From Phycisphaeraceae bacterium (GTDB lineage: Bacteria > Planctomycetota > Phycisphaerae > Phycisphaerales > UBA1924), in assembly GCA_019636555.1 (NCBI GenBank), contig JAHBXH010000001.1:3722673-3786672 (forward strand): a DNA stretch of 64,000 bases. The letters are read 5' to 3'. The notes below the pieces were generated by a model. That model was not told the DNA's origin, did not search any database, and was given only the letters and a program-made list of their open reading frames with translations. Below, one piece after another: positions 35,611 through 45,013 of the stretch. A program made the translations under genes and the position numbers. The first letter of the stretch is position 1. Every line of letters starts with the position of its first letter.

Positions 35611-36945
35611 ATGCCGGCCAACCCGTCTCCAACTCCGGTTTATCACGACACCGACCTGCCGGGCGTGCAGCTGGCCGACTTGTCGAGCAACGATCGCATC
35701 CCGCTGCTGCTCAAGCTCACGCACAAACTCTTCAGCCAGACCAACGACCAGGGGATCATCAACGAGTTCGCCGAGGCGATGGGAAAAGTGCGAGGCCGCT
35801 CGTGCATGGTGATGGTGCGCACGCGCGATTGCCCCAAGGGCTCGTTTCGCCTCACGCGCTGGCGCAAGGCGGACGGCGAGGAACTCGTCACGCCAATTTC
35901 GCACGACGGGCAGCTCAACAACAACCCGATTCTGCAAGGCGGGCTTGTCGCACTCGTCACCTCAAACGAAATGCCGCAGATGGCTCGCCTGCGGGGCGAC
36001 GCCGACAGCACGCTCGGTGACTGGACCGCCGGATACCGCTCGCTCGTCGCGACGCCGCTCCCCGAAAAGTCGCAACCCGCGGACTGGCTCATCCTGCTCG
36101 ATGGGCCTGAAGACCGGTGGTCGATCGAGCAGCTCGAGACGGTCGTTCTTCAATCGAATCTCGTCGGCGTGGTCATTCGCAATCTCAACATCGCGCAGCG
36201 TCTGCGAGAAGCAACTTCGTACATCCAGAACGAGATCGATCAGATCGCGGAGATCCAGCGCAGCCTCCTGCCCCAGTCGTTCCCGGAGATTCCGGGCATC
36301 GAACTTGCCGCGGCGTACGCGACCTTCGATCGCGCGGGTGGCGACTATTACGACGTCTTTCCCGATCCCGCGGGCAGCGGGCGATTCGGCTTTCTCATCG
36401 CCGATGCTTCCGGTCACGGCCCATCGGCGGCGGTTGTGGTCGCGATGCTCCACGCGGTGGTCACGAATTTAACACATCTGCCCGAGCCCCGGGAATTGCT
36501 CGAAGAAATCAACCGCAAACTCTTCTCGCGACGGATCGGTAATTCGTTCGTGACGGCGCTCGCCGCGGTGTACGACCCCAAGACCAGCGAGCTGCGATTC
36601 GCCGGCGCGGGCCACCCGCCTCCGATCCTCAAGCGCGATCGTTCAACGCACGAGATCGAATTCGAGGGCGGGCCTCCGCTGGGAATCCTCGAGCGCGTCG
36701 ATTCCGCGGAAGCGAAGGTCAAACTGCAACCCGGCGACACGGTCCTGCTTTACACCGACGGCGTGAGCGAAGGGATGTCGAGCGATCACAAACTCTTCGG
36801 CGTCGATCGCATCCGCGCCGCGTTCCTTGCCGCGCCTTCCGGCGCGGAGAACGTGATCAAGCAAATCAATTCGTCGCTCAAAGCATTCATCGGCGACGCG
36901 AAGCCGAGCGACGACCAGACGATGCTGGTGATCGCTCGCGATTAG
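35611..36945 (+). CDS. GAF-like and SpoIIE/RsbU-type PP2C phosphatase
   Basis: 444 residues from the ATG at 35611. Residues about 25-195 form a GAF-like sensor region. A short helical linker (ATSYIQNEIDQIAEIQRSLLPQSFP) is the coupling helix usually found before this phosphatase type. The PP2C domain has metal-site aspartates in GGDYYD (243-248) and DASGHG (265-270), then GAGHPPP, YTDGVSEG and the terminal DDQTM. Such phosphatases dephosphorylate anti-sigma factor antagonists in partner-switching stress pathways. No sigma or anti-sigma partner is adjacent, so the target is unknown. It ends convergently with the next gene. Confidence 0.9.
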   Translation: MPANPSPTPVYHDTDLPGVQLADLSSNDRIPLLLKLTHKLFSQTNDQGIINEFAEAMGKVRGRSCMVMVRTRDCPKGSFRLTRWRKADGEELVTPISHDGQLNNNPILQGGLVALVTSNEMPQMARLRGDADSTLGDWTAGYRSLVATPLPEKSQPADWLILLDGPEDRWSIEQLETVVLQSNLVGVVIRNLNIAQRLREATSYIQNEIDQIAEIQRSLLPQSFPEIPGIELAAAYATFDRAGGDYYDVFPDPAGSGRFGFLIADASGHGPSAAVVVAMLHAVVTNLTHLPEPRELLEEINRKLFSRRIGNSFVTALAAVYDPKTSELRFAGAGHPPPILKRDRSTHEIEFEGGPPLGILERVDSAEAKVKLQPGDTVLLYTDGVSEGMSSDHKLFGVDRIRAAFLAAPSGAENVIKQINSSLKAFIGDAKPSDDQTMLVIARD

Positions 36946-37008
36946 TCGGCTTCGTGCGCGATGCCGAGCGAGCAGCGCGGCGTCCGATTGCCCGACCGAG
37001 AGCGCTTT

Positions 37009-38262
37009 CTACTTCAGCGCATCACCGATGGCATTCAAGCTATACGACGTGATCAGCACCGGATCGTTTTCTTTCCAGCGATCGTTGAGAACCTCGAAGC
37101 TGCCGTCGCTTTTCTGGTGTGCGGCGAGCGCCTTGACGAGGTCTTCGCGCCAGTCGGTCTTCTTCATGCGCCCGGACTCTTCCTGCACGTCGAGAACGGG
37201 TTGCCCGTATGCCTGCATCGCCTTGGAAAAGGTGATGAGGTAGTAGTAATAACCACTCAGGCCGACGCCGGGGTTTTCGCTGAGGGTGTAGTTGTCCTTG
37301 ATCCAGCCGAGTGCCGCGAGCACGCGCGGATCGTCGTGCTTGAGATCGGCGTAGAGGTAACTCTTGAAACCGGCGTAGGTCATGCTGCCGTACGCGCGCA
37401 AACGGCTGACCTTGGTGCCGTCGTCCATCGTTTCTTCGATCGTGCCGCCGTTGGTTTCGCCTTCGCCGGCGTGAGCCTTGCCCGCGCCCGCGGAGTAGAT
37501 GAACCCGCCCTGCGTCGAACCCTCGGCATAGGGCTGATCGTTGATCTTCATTCCTTTGAACTCTTCCACCATTTGCGTGCGCTGCAGGAAGATGATCGCT
37601 CGCTGGAACGCTTCATCGTCGCCGGGCACCCCGCTGTCGTGCAGCCCCTGCAGCACCCACGACACATTCGACAGATCGGGCCTTGCCTTGCTGCCGTAGC
37701 CCCACCCGCCATAAAACGGGTTGTCCTTGCCGACGACTTCCGGCGATTCCTTGTGCGCGCCCGCGTTCGCGGCCTCGCCGAACTGCAACCCCTTCAGGAA
37801 GTCCTGCGCCGGCTTGATCGCGGCCTTGGCTTGCGGGGTGTCAACCTTGCTCAGCATCGAGAGGCTGATCGCGGTGTTGTAACTGGGAAGGATCTGGTCG
37901 TAGATGCCGCCGTCTTTCTGCTGCTTGCTGAGCACGAAGGCGATGCCGCGCGAGATCGACCCATCGCTGACCGTCGCTCCGGGCTCCATCAAGAGACCGC
38001 TCACAACAAGCGCCGTGATCGCCGGGAAACTCGGCCCCTTCTCGGGGATCGACCAACCGCCGGTCGCCTTGTCCTGCTGCGTGCGCAGGTATGCCGCGGC
38101 TTTCTTTGCGACCTGCTCTCCGAGCGTGCGGATCTCGCTCGAGATCGGCTTGGTCCCGATGGTCGAGGGCGCATCGGCGACATTTGCACAAACACGAGAG
38201 ACCGGGGCGGCACCCGCCGCGACAACGAGTGCGAGCACCACGGAAGAGACGCGCATCGACAT
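37009..38262 (-). CDS. Secreted squalene-cyclase/prenyltransferase-fold repeat protein
   Basis: 417 residues with a signal peptide (MSMRVSSVVLALVVAAGAAP). An AAGGAG Shine-Dalgarno precedes the ATG, and a TACACT box lies upstream at 38297. The body has repeated blocks such as TGGWSIPEKGPSFPAITALVVSGLL, KDGGIYDQILPSYNTAISLSML, YGGWGYGS and QGGFIYSAG. These are the QW-like turns of alpha/alpha toroids. The catalytic DxDD motif of squalene-hopene cyclases is not seen, and the protein is exported, so it is not a cyclase. Similar planctomycete proteins are common but uncharacterised. Neighbouring rsmE starts 768 bp upstream on the same strand. Confidence 0.8.
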   Translation of the reverse strand: MSMRVSSVVLALVVAAGAAPVSRVCANVADAPSTIGTKPISSEIRTLGEQVAKKAAAYLRTQQDKATGGWSIPEKGPSFPAITALVVSGLLMEPGATVSDGSISRGIAFVLSKQQKDGGIYDQILPSYNTAISLSMLSKVDTPQAKAAIKPAQDFLKGLQFGEAANAGAHKESPEVVGKDNPFYGGWGYGSKARPDLSNVSWVLQGLHDSGVPGDDEAFQRAIIFLQRTQMVEEFKGMKINDQPYAEGSTQGGFIYSAGAGKAHAGEGETNGGTIEETMDDGTKVSRLRAYGSMTYAGFKSYLYADLKHDDPRVLAALGWIKDNYTLSENPGVGLSGYYYYLITFSKAMQAYGQPVLDVQEESGRMKKTDWREDLVKALAAHQKSDGSFEVLNDRWKENDPVLITSYSLNAIGDALK

Positions 38263-38283
38263 AAGAATCTCCTTGCCCCCGGA

Positions 38284-39030
38284 TCAACCAACAGTGTACC
38301 GGCGAAGGGAAGGGTGGTTGATGAGCATCGTCGCGCACGCGATTGCCGCGGTCTCGACCCGCAGCACATGCGGCGCGCAACGAATGAAGGGCCAACCTCT
38401 TGCACGAAAGATTTCGAATTCCCGCGGGCTCCATCCGCCCTCGGGCCCGACAAACACCGCGATGCGTGCGATCGTGCCCGGAATCTCCGGTGTACCTGCG
38501 CCGCTCGCATCGGCCACGCACGCGAACGCGCCCTCAACATGCTTCATCGCGTCCTTCATCTCGATCGGCTCGCCGATCTCGATCGGCCACGCGCGCCCGC
38601 ACTGCTTCATGCTCTCGAGCGCGCCGCGCCGGAGCCGCTCGAGTTTCGCCTCGCGCGGATCGACAATCGCGTGATCGGACAACAAGGGATAGAACGCATC
38701 GACGCCGAGCTGCGAGAGACTCTCGAGCATCTCATCGAGCCGGTCTCCCTTCGCTGCCGCGGCAAAGACCTCGAGCCGCACCTGCGGACGCGCTTCCTCC
38801 TTGGCCTCGATCACCTCGGCGTCGAGCCGCCAATCGGATTTGCCGTGTTTGCTCGTTTCGCGGATCCGCGCTCTGGCGCGCGTTCCCCTTCCGTCGAGGA
38901 TTTCGATCACGTCACCCGCACCGAGCCGCTTCACTCGGATCGCGTGGTGCGCCTCGTCACCCCCGATGGCCACGCAATCGCCCGGAGCCAGGCTTTGCGG
39001 GCTCTCGGCGTGCAGGATGATGCGGTGCAT
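38284..39030 (-). CDS. rsmE: 16S rRNA (uracil-1498-N3)-methyltransferase
   Basis: 248 residues from the ATG at 39030; GTG at 39036 is the other possible start. The N-terminal PUA-like part contains GGDEAHHAIRVKRLGAGD. The C-terminal SPOUT knot shows AAAKGDRLDEMLESLSQLGV, FVGPEGGWSPREFEIF and the final knot LRVETAAIA. It methylates U1498 of 16S rRNA at N3, a late step in small-subunit assembly. A CGCTACGCT box lies 6 nt upstream of the GTG, the same nonamer as ahead of leuS. It is followed 21 bp later by the toroid protein gene, possibly in one transcript. Confidence 0.94.
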   Translation of the reverse strand: MHRIILHAESPQSLAPGDCVAIGGDEAHHAIRVKRLGAGDVIEILDGRGTRARARIRETSKHGKSDWRLDAEVIEAKEEARPQVRLEVFAAAAKGDRLDEMLESLSQLGVDAFYPLLSDHAIVDPREAKLERLRRGALESMKQCGRAWPIEIGEPIEMKDAMKHVEGAFACVADASGAGTPEIPGTIARIAVFVGPEGGWSPREFEIFRARGWPFIRCAPHVLRVETAAIACATMLINHPSLRRYTVG

Positions 39031-39225
39031 GGACACGGCGCGAGCGTAGCGAATCCGACGGTTTGCAGGCTTTGAAGGCTGCTTCCGCCCTTCGCCCAGG
39101 GTCCGAGAGCCTCCCGGAAATCGGCCTCTTGTAGGGAAACCAACGCCGATCGGGTCCGATAGAGTCGGGGTGGCTGGACCGGCCTCCGGATCGCGTCGAT
39201 TTGGTGCATGGCAGCCTGATTTCGC

Positions 39226-40389
39226 ATGTCGCCAACCGGCACAAAGCCCGCCTCGCCACCGAGCGCTCCCGCGCCGGGAAGCAGCGCGCCCGAACCGGGT
39301 TCGCTCGATTCTCAGATCGATGCGCTGCTCTCCGGCCCGGCGCCGACGAACACGACCGACGCCGAAGCGCGAAAGGATTCCGCGAGCGAGGCAGCCGAAG
39401 CCGCGGTCGCCTCGATCGAGAAACAGGTCGAGACCCTGGTGGATCAGTTTGTCGAGCCGGAACAGTCCGGCTCAAACGCCTCCGCTCCGTCCGGCGATGC
39501 CCGTACGCCGGCACAATCTGCACAACAGCCCGCGGTGGCAACAACAGAAACCATCGAAGCGCTGGATGATCAACTCGCGCGACTCACCGACGAGTTGCTC
39601 GCGTCCCCCCCGACCGAGCCCGTCGCAAGCGCTGCAAAGCCTCAATCTGCATCCACCGAGACCAATTCCGCGGCGGAACCGCCTGCGGAATCGGTCAGCA
39701 CGCCGACCACTCCGATTTTCTCGCCGTTGCCAGGTCCGGCCCCCACGTCTTCGCAAACCCATTCGCCGCCGACTGCTCAGTCGCCGACCCACGCGCCCTC
39801 GCAGCCGCAGGGTCAGGTCGAAACGCCAGAGACCGCGGAGGCTCCGACCGCCGCAACGCCCGCGAAATCACCCGGGAAACTGGTCGCCGTCCTTGCCGGG
39901 CCGCTCGCCGGAAAACCCCGGATGATCCGCGACACTATCGGCTGGCTTGGATTCAACAGTTTGTTTCTTGCCGGCGTGGTCTGGGGATATCACCTGTGGT
40001 TCCAGAAGCCCGAGAAACCTGTGGCGCACAAAGCGCCCGCTTCTCTGATCTCCGGCGAACACGGAGCGACTTCGAGCGAGCACAACGCGCACGCTGATGG
40101 CCCCTCGCCGGGTAGCGCGCACGCGGAAGTGGCCGATCCGCACGGTGTCGATCCGCACGCGAGCAACCCAAACGCGAAAGAGCACCGGCACGACGAGCAT
40201 GCCGACGCATCGCACGCGTCGGACGAGCCGATCACCGGCGTACAGCCACTCCACAAGAAAAAGCCGACGTACGCGCTCTCCGACGCGATGGCGGAAAAGC
40301 TCAACGTTGCCAAGAAGGCGGAAACCGGGCACGGCGGCGAAAAGAAATCGAGTTCGGGCCACGGTGCACCGCCGAAATCCGGGCACTGA
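39226..40389 (+). CDS. Single-span membrane protein with long Pro/Ala-rich arm and His-rich tail
   Basis: 387 residues, not matched to any family. Residues 1-235 are Pro, Ala, Ser and Thr rich. They contain two related acidic stretches (SIEKQVETLVDQFVEPE and ALDDQLARLTDELLASPP) that could be short amphipathic helices. One membrane segment follows (GWLGFNSLFLAGVVWGYHLWF, about 243-263). The tail of about 120 residues is rich in His, Asp, Glu and Ala (EHNAHADGPSPGSAHAEVADPHGVDPHAS) and could bind metal or extend across the periplasm. With the N-arm in the cytoplasm the tail would be outside. It is codirectional with the M20 gene; function unknown. Confidence 0.7.
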   Translation: MSPTGTKPASPPSAPAPGSSAPEPGSLDSQIDALLSGPAPTNTTDAEARKDSASEAAEAAVASIEKQVETLVDQFVEPEQSGSNASAPSGDARTPAQSAQQPAVATTETIEALDDQLARLTDELLASPPTEPVASAAKPQSASTETNSAAEPPAESVSTPTTPIFSPLPGPAPTSSQTHSPPTAQSPTHAPSQPQGQVETPETAEAPTAATPAKSPGKLVAVLAGPLAGKPRMIRDTIGWLGFNSLFLAGVVWGYHLWFQKPEKPVAHKAPASLISGEHGATSSEHNAHADGPSPGSAHAEVADPHGVDPHASNPNAKEHRHDEHADASHASDEPITGVQPLHKKKPTYALSDAMAEKLNVAKKAETGHGGEKKSSSGHGAPPKSGH

Positions 40390-40498
40390 TCGGGATACTG
40401 ATCGGGGCGAAGGTGGATGAAGGGAATTGGGGCGTTCGTTCCTACCCTTGTCCATGTCCACGGCCACCGCGAAACCGAGCAGCGTGACGGAAGTGAAA

Positions 40499-41704
40499 AT
40501 GAACGACAACGTGAAAGCGCTGATCGGCGCGGAACTCGCGTCCCTCATCGCGATCCGGCATGATCTGCACGCCCACCCGGAGCTCAACTTCCAGGAACAG
40601 CGCACGAGCGAGCTCGTGCAGCGCGAGCTCGCGAAACTGGCGCCGTCGGGCCTGACCTTCAAGGCCGGCCTTGCCAAGGGCACCGGCGTTCTCGCCTATC
40701 TGCCGCCGACGGACAAGTCGGCCGAGAGCAAACCCTCGATCGGGCTGCGCGCCGACATGGATGCGCTGCCGATCTCGGAGAACACCGGAAAGGAATACGC
40801 GAGCACGGTGCCGGGCGTCATGCACGCCTGCGGGCACGACGGACACGTCGCGATGCTGCTCGGCGCGGCACGCGTGCTGAGCAAGCTTTCCCGGCGCGCC
40901 CGCGGCATCCACTTCGTCTTTCAGCCCGCCGAGGAATCCGGCGCCGGCGGCAACGAGATGTGCAAGGACGGCGTGCTCGACGGCACCGTGCTCGGCCCCA
41001 AAATCGAACGCATGTACGGTTTGCACGGCTGGCCGACTTTCGCGCTGAATGCCGTCGGCTCCCGCCCCGGTCCGCTGCTTGCCGCGACGGATGATGTGAT
41101 CGTGACGATCACGGGCCAGCAATCACACGCTGCGTACCCGCACTACGCCAAAGACCCGATCCTCTGCGTCGCGCAGTGCCTGATCAGCCTGCAGCAACTG
41201 GTCGCTCGCAACTCGAGCCCTTTCGACAACATTGTCTGCTCCATGACGATGATCAAGGGCGGCACCGCGAACAACGTCATCCCGCGCGATGCGCAGTTCC
41301 AGGGAACCATCCGCACGCTCACGCCCGAAGCGCGTGCGGTCGCCAAGAAGCGGTTTTTCGAGATCGTGAACGGTGTCGCTGCGGCGCACGATTGCAAAGC
41401 CCAAATCGACTGGCACGAGGGCTACCCGGTCACGTACAACGATCCCGCACTGACCGAGAAGTGGTTCGCCACCGCGACGCGAACACTCGGCGAGAAAGGG
41501 GTGCACCGAATCCCCGAGCCGACCATGGGCGGCGAGGATTTTTCGTACTACGCACAGAAGATCCCGTCGGTCTTTTTCATGCTCGGCCTGCAGCGCCCGG
41601 GCGACAAGAACCCCGCGACGCTGCACCAGCCCGAGTTTGATTTCAACGACGATGCGATCGCAACCGGCGTCGAGATGTTCGTGGCGCTCGCGACCGAGGA
41701 GTAG
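40499..41704 (+). CDS. M20-family amidohydrolase (hippurate/N-acyl-amino-acid hydrolase type)
   Basis: 401 residues from the ATG at 40499, which has GGAAG 4-5 nt upstream. A second ATG at 40454 has no Shine-Dalgarno but has a TACCCT box 5 nt before it, so it could be a leaderless start. The metal-site motifs are HDLHAHPEL, ADMDALPI, HACGHDGHVAMLLGAA and EESGAGG, followed by the dimerisation domain and a late GGEDFSYY. The family hydrolyses N-acyl bonds of amino acids. The C-terminal QPEFDFN block is shared with the start of the TPR gene downstream. The SRPBCC gene follows after 31 bp. Confidence 0.92.
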   Translation: MNDNVKALIGAELASLIAIRHDLHAHPELNFQEQRTSELVQRELAKLAPSGLTFKAGLAKGTGVLAYLPPTDKSAESKPSIGLRADMDALPISENTGKEYASTVPGVMHACGHDGHVAMLLGAARVLSKLSRRARGIHFVFQPAEESGAGGNEMCKDGVLDGTVLGPKIERMYGLHGWPTFALNAVGSRPGPLLAATDDVIVTITGQQSHAAYPHYAKDPILCVAQCLISLQQLVARNSSPFDNIVCSMTMIKGGTANNVIPRDAQFQGTIRTLTPEARAVAKKRFFEIVNGVAAAHDCKAQIDWHEGYPVTYNDPALTEKWFATATRTLGEKGVHRIPEPTMGGEDFSYYAQKIPSVFFMLGLQRPGDKNPATLHQPEFDFNDDAIATGVEMFVALATEE

Positions 41705-41735
41705 ACTCGACCAGCCTCCAGCCAAGGAGCACCGT

Positions 41736-42185
41736 TTGCCCGCGTGCACGCTCATCAAGCAGGTCAACGCTCCGCCCGAGCGCGTCTTCGCGTTTCTCGC
41801 CGACATGAACAACTGGGAGAGAGCGATCTCTGCGATCAAAGAGATCGAGGTGCTGACGCCCGGCCCCGTCGGTAAGGGCACCCGCTTCAAAGAAACCCGG
41901 GTGATGTTCGGCAAAGAAGCAACCGAGACGATGGAGATCACCGCGTGGGACCCGCCCCGGAGTCACGCGATCGAAGCCGATTCCTGCGGCGCACGATTCA
42001 TCTCGACAATCTCGATCGAGCCGACCGGCGCCGGATCCACGATCCGCATGCACACCCGGACCGTGGCGCAGACTTTCTTCGCGAAGCTCTTCGCCCCTTT
42101 GGGGTACCTCATGATGGGCATGATGAAAAAGGCGATGCAGAAAGATCTCGACGATCTTGCGAAGGCCATTGAAACAAACAAGTAG
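41736..42185 (+). CDS. SRPBCC (START/Bet v1-like) domain protein
   Basis: 149 residues starting at TTG 41736, chosen because AAGGAG lies 6 nt upstream. The lead sequence ACTLIKQVNAPPERVFAFLADMNNWERAIS is the usual first strand-helix of the SRPBCC fold. It continues with VGKGTRFKETRVMFGKEATETMEI and ends in a helix rich in Met (GYLMMGMMKKAMQKDLDDLAKAIE). The fold makes a deep hydrophobic pocket for lipids, polyketides or other small ligands. No catalytic function can be assigned. It sits between the M20 gene and the TPR gene and overlaps the latter if that begins at 42157. Confidence 0.8.
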   Translation: MPACTLIKQVNAPPERVFAFLADMNNWERAISAIKEIEVLTPGPVGKGTRFKETRVMFGKEATETMEITAWDPPRSHAIEADSCGARFISTISIEPTGAGSTIRMHTRTVAQTFFAKLFAPLGYLMMGMMKKAMQKDLDDLAKAIETNK

Positions 42186-44400
42186 CCGCGAGCAGGACTC
42201 CGCCGATGCAGACCAGCCCGAGTTTGACTTCAACAAGGCTGCGCTCGCGACCTGGCTGCTCGAGGAGCCTGCGACCGAAGAGGAAAGGCGGCACGGGGTG
42301 ACGCCGGACCAGCTCCAGCGCGAACTTGAGCAGGCGGCGCGCCAGCATCAGGCGGGCAATCTCGACATCGCCATGGCCGGATATCAGCGTGTCCTCGGGG
42401 CTCAACCGAACAATGCCGATGCGCTTCATCTTGCCGGGATGATCGATCTTGCCCGCGGGCGAATTCAGAACGCGATTGCGCGGATGGAATCGGCGCTCGC
42501 CGCGGCGGGCCCATCCGCCTTTCCCCACTACTTCTCGAATCTGGGCAACGCGCTCCGCGAAGCCGGGCGGTACGAGGAGTCCGAGGGACGCTACCGCGAA
42601 GCGATCTCCAAGGGGGGCGGGTCTGCCGACGTCTGGAACAACCTGGGCATCACTCTGCTGAAGCGCGAGCGGTTTTCGGATGCGGTCGTCGCGTTCGCGG
42701 AGTCGGTACAGCTTCGGCCGCAGCATGCCGGGGGGCTCTCAAATCTGGCGACGGCACTCGCGAAAGTCGGCGCCTGGCCGGAAGCACTCCGGTACGCGGA
42801 TGCCGCGCTCGCGCTGGCGCCGGCTTTGCGACCCGCGCTCTCGACCCGTGCCGCGGCGCTGCGCGCGACGGCCCGCTTGGATGAGGCTGTTCAAGCCGCA
42901 TCGCAGATCGCGGAGCAGTATCCCGCTGAGAGCGAAGCGCACGCGGAACTCGGTGTCGCGCTGGCCATGGCGGGGCGGCACGAACAAGCGGTCGACGCGT
43001 TTCGGCGGGCGCTCACGCACGCCCCAGATTCGGCCCCGGCACATCAGAATCTGGGCGCATCTCTCCTTCGTTGCAACAGGTTTGAGCAGGCCGAAGCGGA
43101 GCTGCGCCGCTCCACGGAACTCGATCCGACAAACGCGGCCGCTTTCCGGAATCTTTCGGTCGCGCTCGTGAATCTCGTGCGGCTTGACGAAGCGATGCTC
43201 GCGGCAAGGGAGGCGGTGCGGATCGCCCCCGACGATGCGCTCAACCACGCCGGGCTGGGTGCCGCGGAACTCATCCGCGACCGATTGGCTGAAGCCGAGC
43301 ATGCCTACCGACGCGCACTCGAACTCGACCCGACGCTCGCCGACGCCTGGAACGGCCTGGGCGTCGCACACGAGAAGTCCGGCGATGATGCCGAAGCACT
43401 GCGGTGCTACACGCGAGCCACCGAGCTCGAGCCCGACAACGCTCACTCGCACGTCAATCGCGCGATCATGCTCCTGCTTCGGGGCGAGATGCCCGAGGGC
43501 TGGCGCGAATACGAGTGGAGGCTGACCTGGGCCGAGCGCAACGGAGGCGGTCGCAAGGGTGATGCGCCCCGCTGGAAGGTGGGCGAGCACCTGCCCGACG
43601 GAACATTGCCTCGGGTCCTGATCTTTTGCGAGCAGGGACTCGGTGACGCTGTGCAGTTCGCGCGATTCCTGCCGATGGTGAAGAAAGCGGCTTCGCGGGT
43701 AATCGTGCAGTGCAACGCCATCACCGCGCCGCTTCTTCGCACCGCGCCGGGCATCGACGAAGTCGTCCTGTTCGATGAGGCGCTTCCTCCGCACGATCGC
43801 TCGCTCGCGCTAATGAGCCTTCCGGCGGAACTCGGCACGACGATCGGGACGATTCCGAATCGCGTTCCGTACTTCGTCGTTTCCGCGCACAAGAAGCAAG
43901 AATGGCGATCCCGCCTTCGCGAATCCTCCGGCGCTCTCAAAGTCGCTCTCGCGTGGTCGGGTTCTCCGAAGAATCAGAACGACGCCAACCGCTCGATTCC
44001 GCTTTCTCGGCTCGCGCCGCTATCTCTTGTTCCGAACACGCGCTTCTACGCCGTTCTCAAGGGCTCCGCGACGAGCCAGATCCCGGAGGTTCTGCCGTGG
44101 CAAGTCACCGATCTTTCGCCGTTCCTGCATGATCTCTCCGACACGGCGGGCGCGCTCGATGAGATGGATTTGCTCATCTCCGTCGATACATCGGTCGCGC
44201 ACCTGGGCGGAGCGCTCGCCAAGCCGGTCTGGCTTCTCGCGTTCTACCCGCCGGATTTCCGCTGGCTCAAAGACCGTGCGGACTCTCCCTGGTACCCCAC
44301 GATGAGGATTTATCGTCAGCGGGCGCGCTGGGAGTGGGACCCGATCATCGAGCGGGTCGCGCGCGATCTCGAAGCATTGGTCCGCGCGCGGAAGACCTGA
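42157..44400 (+). CDS. TPR protein with C-terminal GT9-like glycosyltransferase domain
   Basis: 747 residues from TTG 42157, overlapping the SRPBCC stop by 29 bp. GTG 42298 has a GAGGAAAGG ahead of it and would start just before the first repeat, so it may be the true start (700 residues). About eleven TPR units run from residue 50 to about 450 (for example AHAELGVALAMAGRHEQAVDAFRRAL). The C-terminal 280 residues resemble the heptosyltransferase/GT9 fold: VLIFCEQGLGDAVQFARFLP, VALAWSGSPKNQND, and DLLISVDTSVAHLGGALAKPVWLL. Such proteins are common in planctomycetes and proteobacteria near surface-glycan genes. The acceptor is unknown. Confidence 0.85.
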   Translation: MRRPLKQTSSREQDSADADQPEFDFNKAALATWLLEEPATEEERRHGVTPDQLQRELEQAARQHQAGNLDIAMAGYQRVLGAQPNNADALHLAGMIDLARGRIQNAIARMESALAAAGPSAFPHYFSNLGNALREAGRYEESEGRYREAISKGGGSADVWNNLGITLLKRERFSDAVVAFAESVQLRPQHAGGLSNLATALAKVGAWPEALRYADAALALAPALRPALSTRAAALRATARLDEAVQAASQIAEQYPAESEAHAELGVALAMAGRHEQAVDAFRRALTHAPDSAPAHQNLGASLLRCNRFEQAEAELRRSTELDPTNAAAFRNLSVALVNLVRLDEAMLAAREAVRIAPDDALNHAGLGAAELIRDRLAEAEHAYRRALELDPTLADAWNGLGVAHEKSGDDAEALRCYTRATELEPDNAHSHVNRAIMLLLRGEMPEGWREYEWRLTWAERNGGGRKGDAPRWKVGEHLPDGTLPRVLIFCEQGLGDAVQFARFLPMVKKAASRVIVQCNAITAPLLRTAPGIDEVVLFDEALPPHDRSLALMSLPAELGTTIGTIPNRVPYFVVSAHKKQEWRSRLRESSGALKVALAWSGSPKNQNDANRSIPLSRLAPLSLVPNTRFYAVLKGSATSQIPEVLPWQVTDLSPFLHDLSDTAGALDEMDLLISVDTSVAHLGGALAKPVWLLAFYPPDFRWLKDRADSPWYPTMRIYRQRARWEWDPIIERVARDLEALVRARKT

Positions 44401-44401
44401 T

Positions 44402-44983
44402 TCACGCGGCGGATTCGCCCAGCCGGCGCACGCGCTCCATCCACTGCTCCCGTTTCTTCGGCGTCGAACGCCTCACCTGGTCGAACACGGTCTGGCGCAC
44501 GGGCCGCACGCCGCTGAATTTCAGGATCGGCGCCGCCATGGTGTGGCGCGAGGTCGCGCCGTTCACGATCGTGTCCCACCACCAGGGCGCGTCCATCGTC
44601 ACGATGAGCCGCGCCGTGCGCCCGGCGAGCAGACGATCCCAGAAGACCGAGTTTTTTCGATAGCGGAACGCGAACTCCGGAAGAAACGTTCGGTCGATAA
44701 ACCCCTTCATCAGCGCCGGCATCGAGCCCCACCACGTCGGGTAGACGAATACCAGATGATCGGCCCAGCGCATCGCCTCCTGCGCCGCCAGCAGATCCGC
44801 TTCTAGTTCGAGCCGCTTGTGATAGCCATGACGCAGATTCGGATCGAACGTCATCGCGCCAACGGACATCACGCGGCATGCATGTCCGGAGGCCTTCGCG
44901 CCTGAAGCGTATTGCTCGGTGAACTGGGCGCAAAGACTTCCTTCGACCGGATTGCCGCAGAAAACGAAGATGTTTCGAGGCAT
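44402..44983 (-). CDS. Flavodoxin-fold NAD(P)H quinone reductase-like protein
   Basis: 193 residues. The FMN phosphate loop is near the start (FCGNPVEGSLCAQF). A conserved YPTWWGSMPALMKGFIDRTFLP stretch and the later APWWWDTI match the KefF/MdaB/NQO1 branch. It would reduce quinones or electrophiles with NAD(P)H and FMN in the cytosol. CGCTACGCT lies 5 nt upstream of the ATG, suggesting a leaderless message. It is convergent with the TPR gene, with one base between stops, and 30 bp downstream of the VOC gene on the same strand. Confidence 0.85.
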   Translation of the reverse strand: MPRNIFVFCGNPVEGSLCAQFTEQYASGAKASGHACRVMSVGAMTFDPNLRHGYHKRLELEADLLAAQEAMRWADHLVFVYPTWWGSMPALMKGFIDRTFLPEFAFRYRKNSVFWDRLLAGRTARLIVTMDAPWWWDTIVNGATSRHTMAAPILKFSGVRPVRQTVFDQVRRSTPKKREQWMERVRRLGESAA

Positions 44984-45013
44984 GCCGGAGCGTAGCGAGC
45001 AGCGCCGCCCCGA

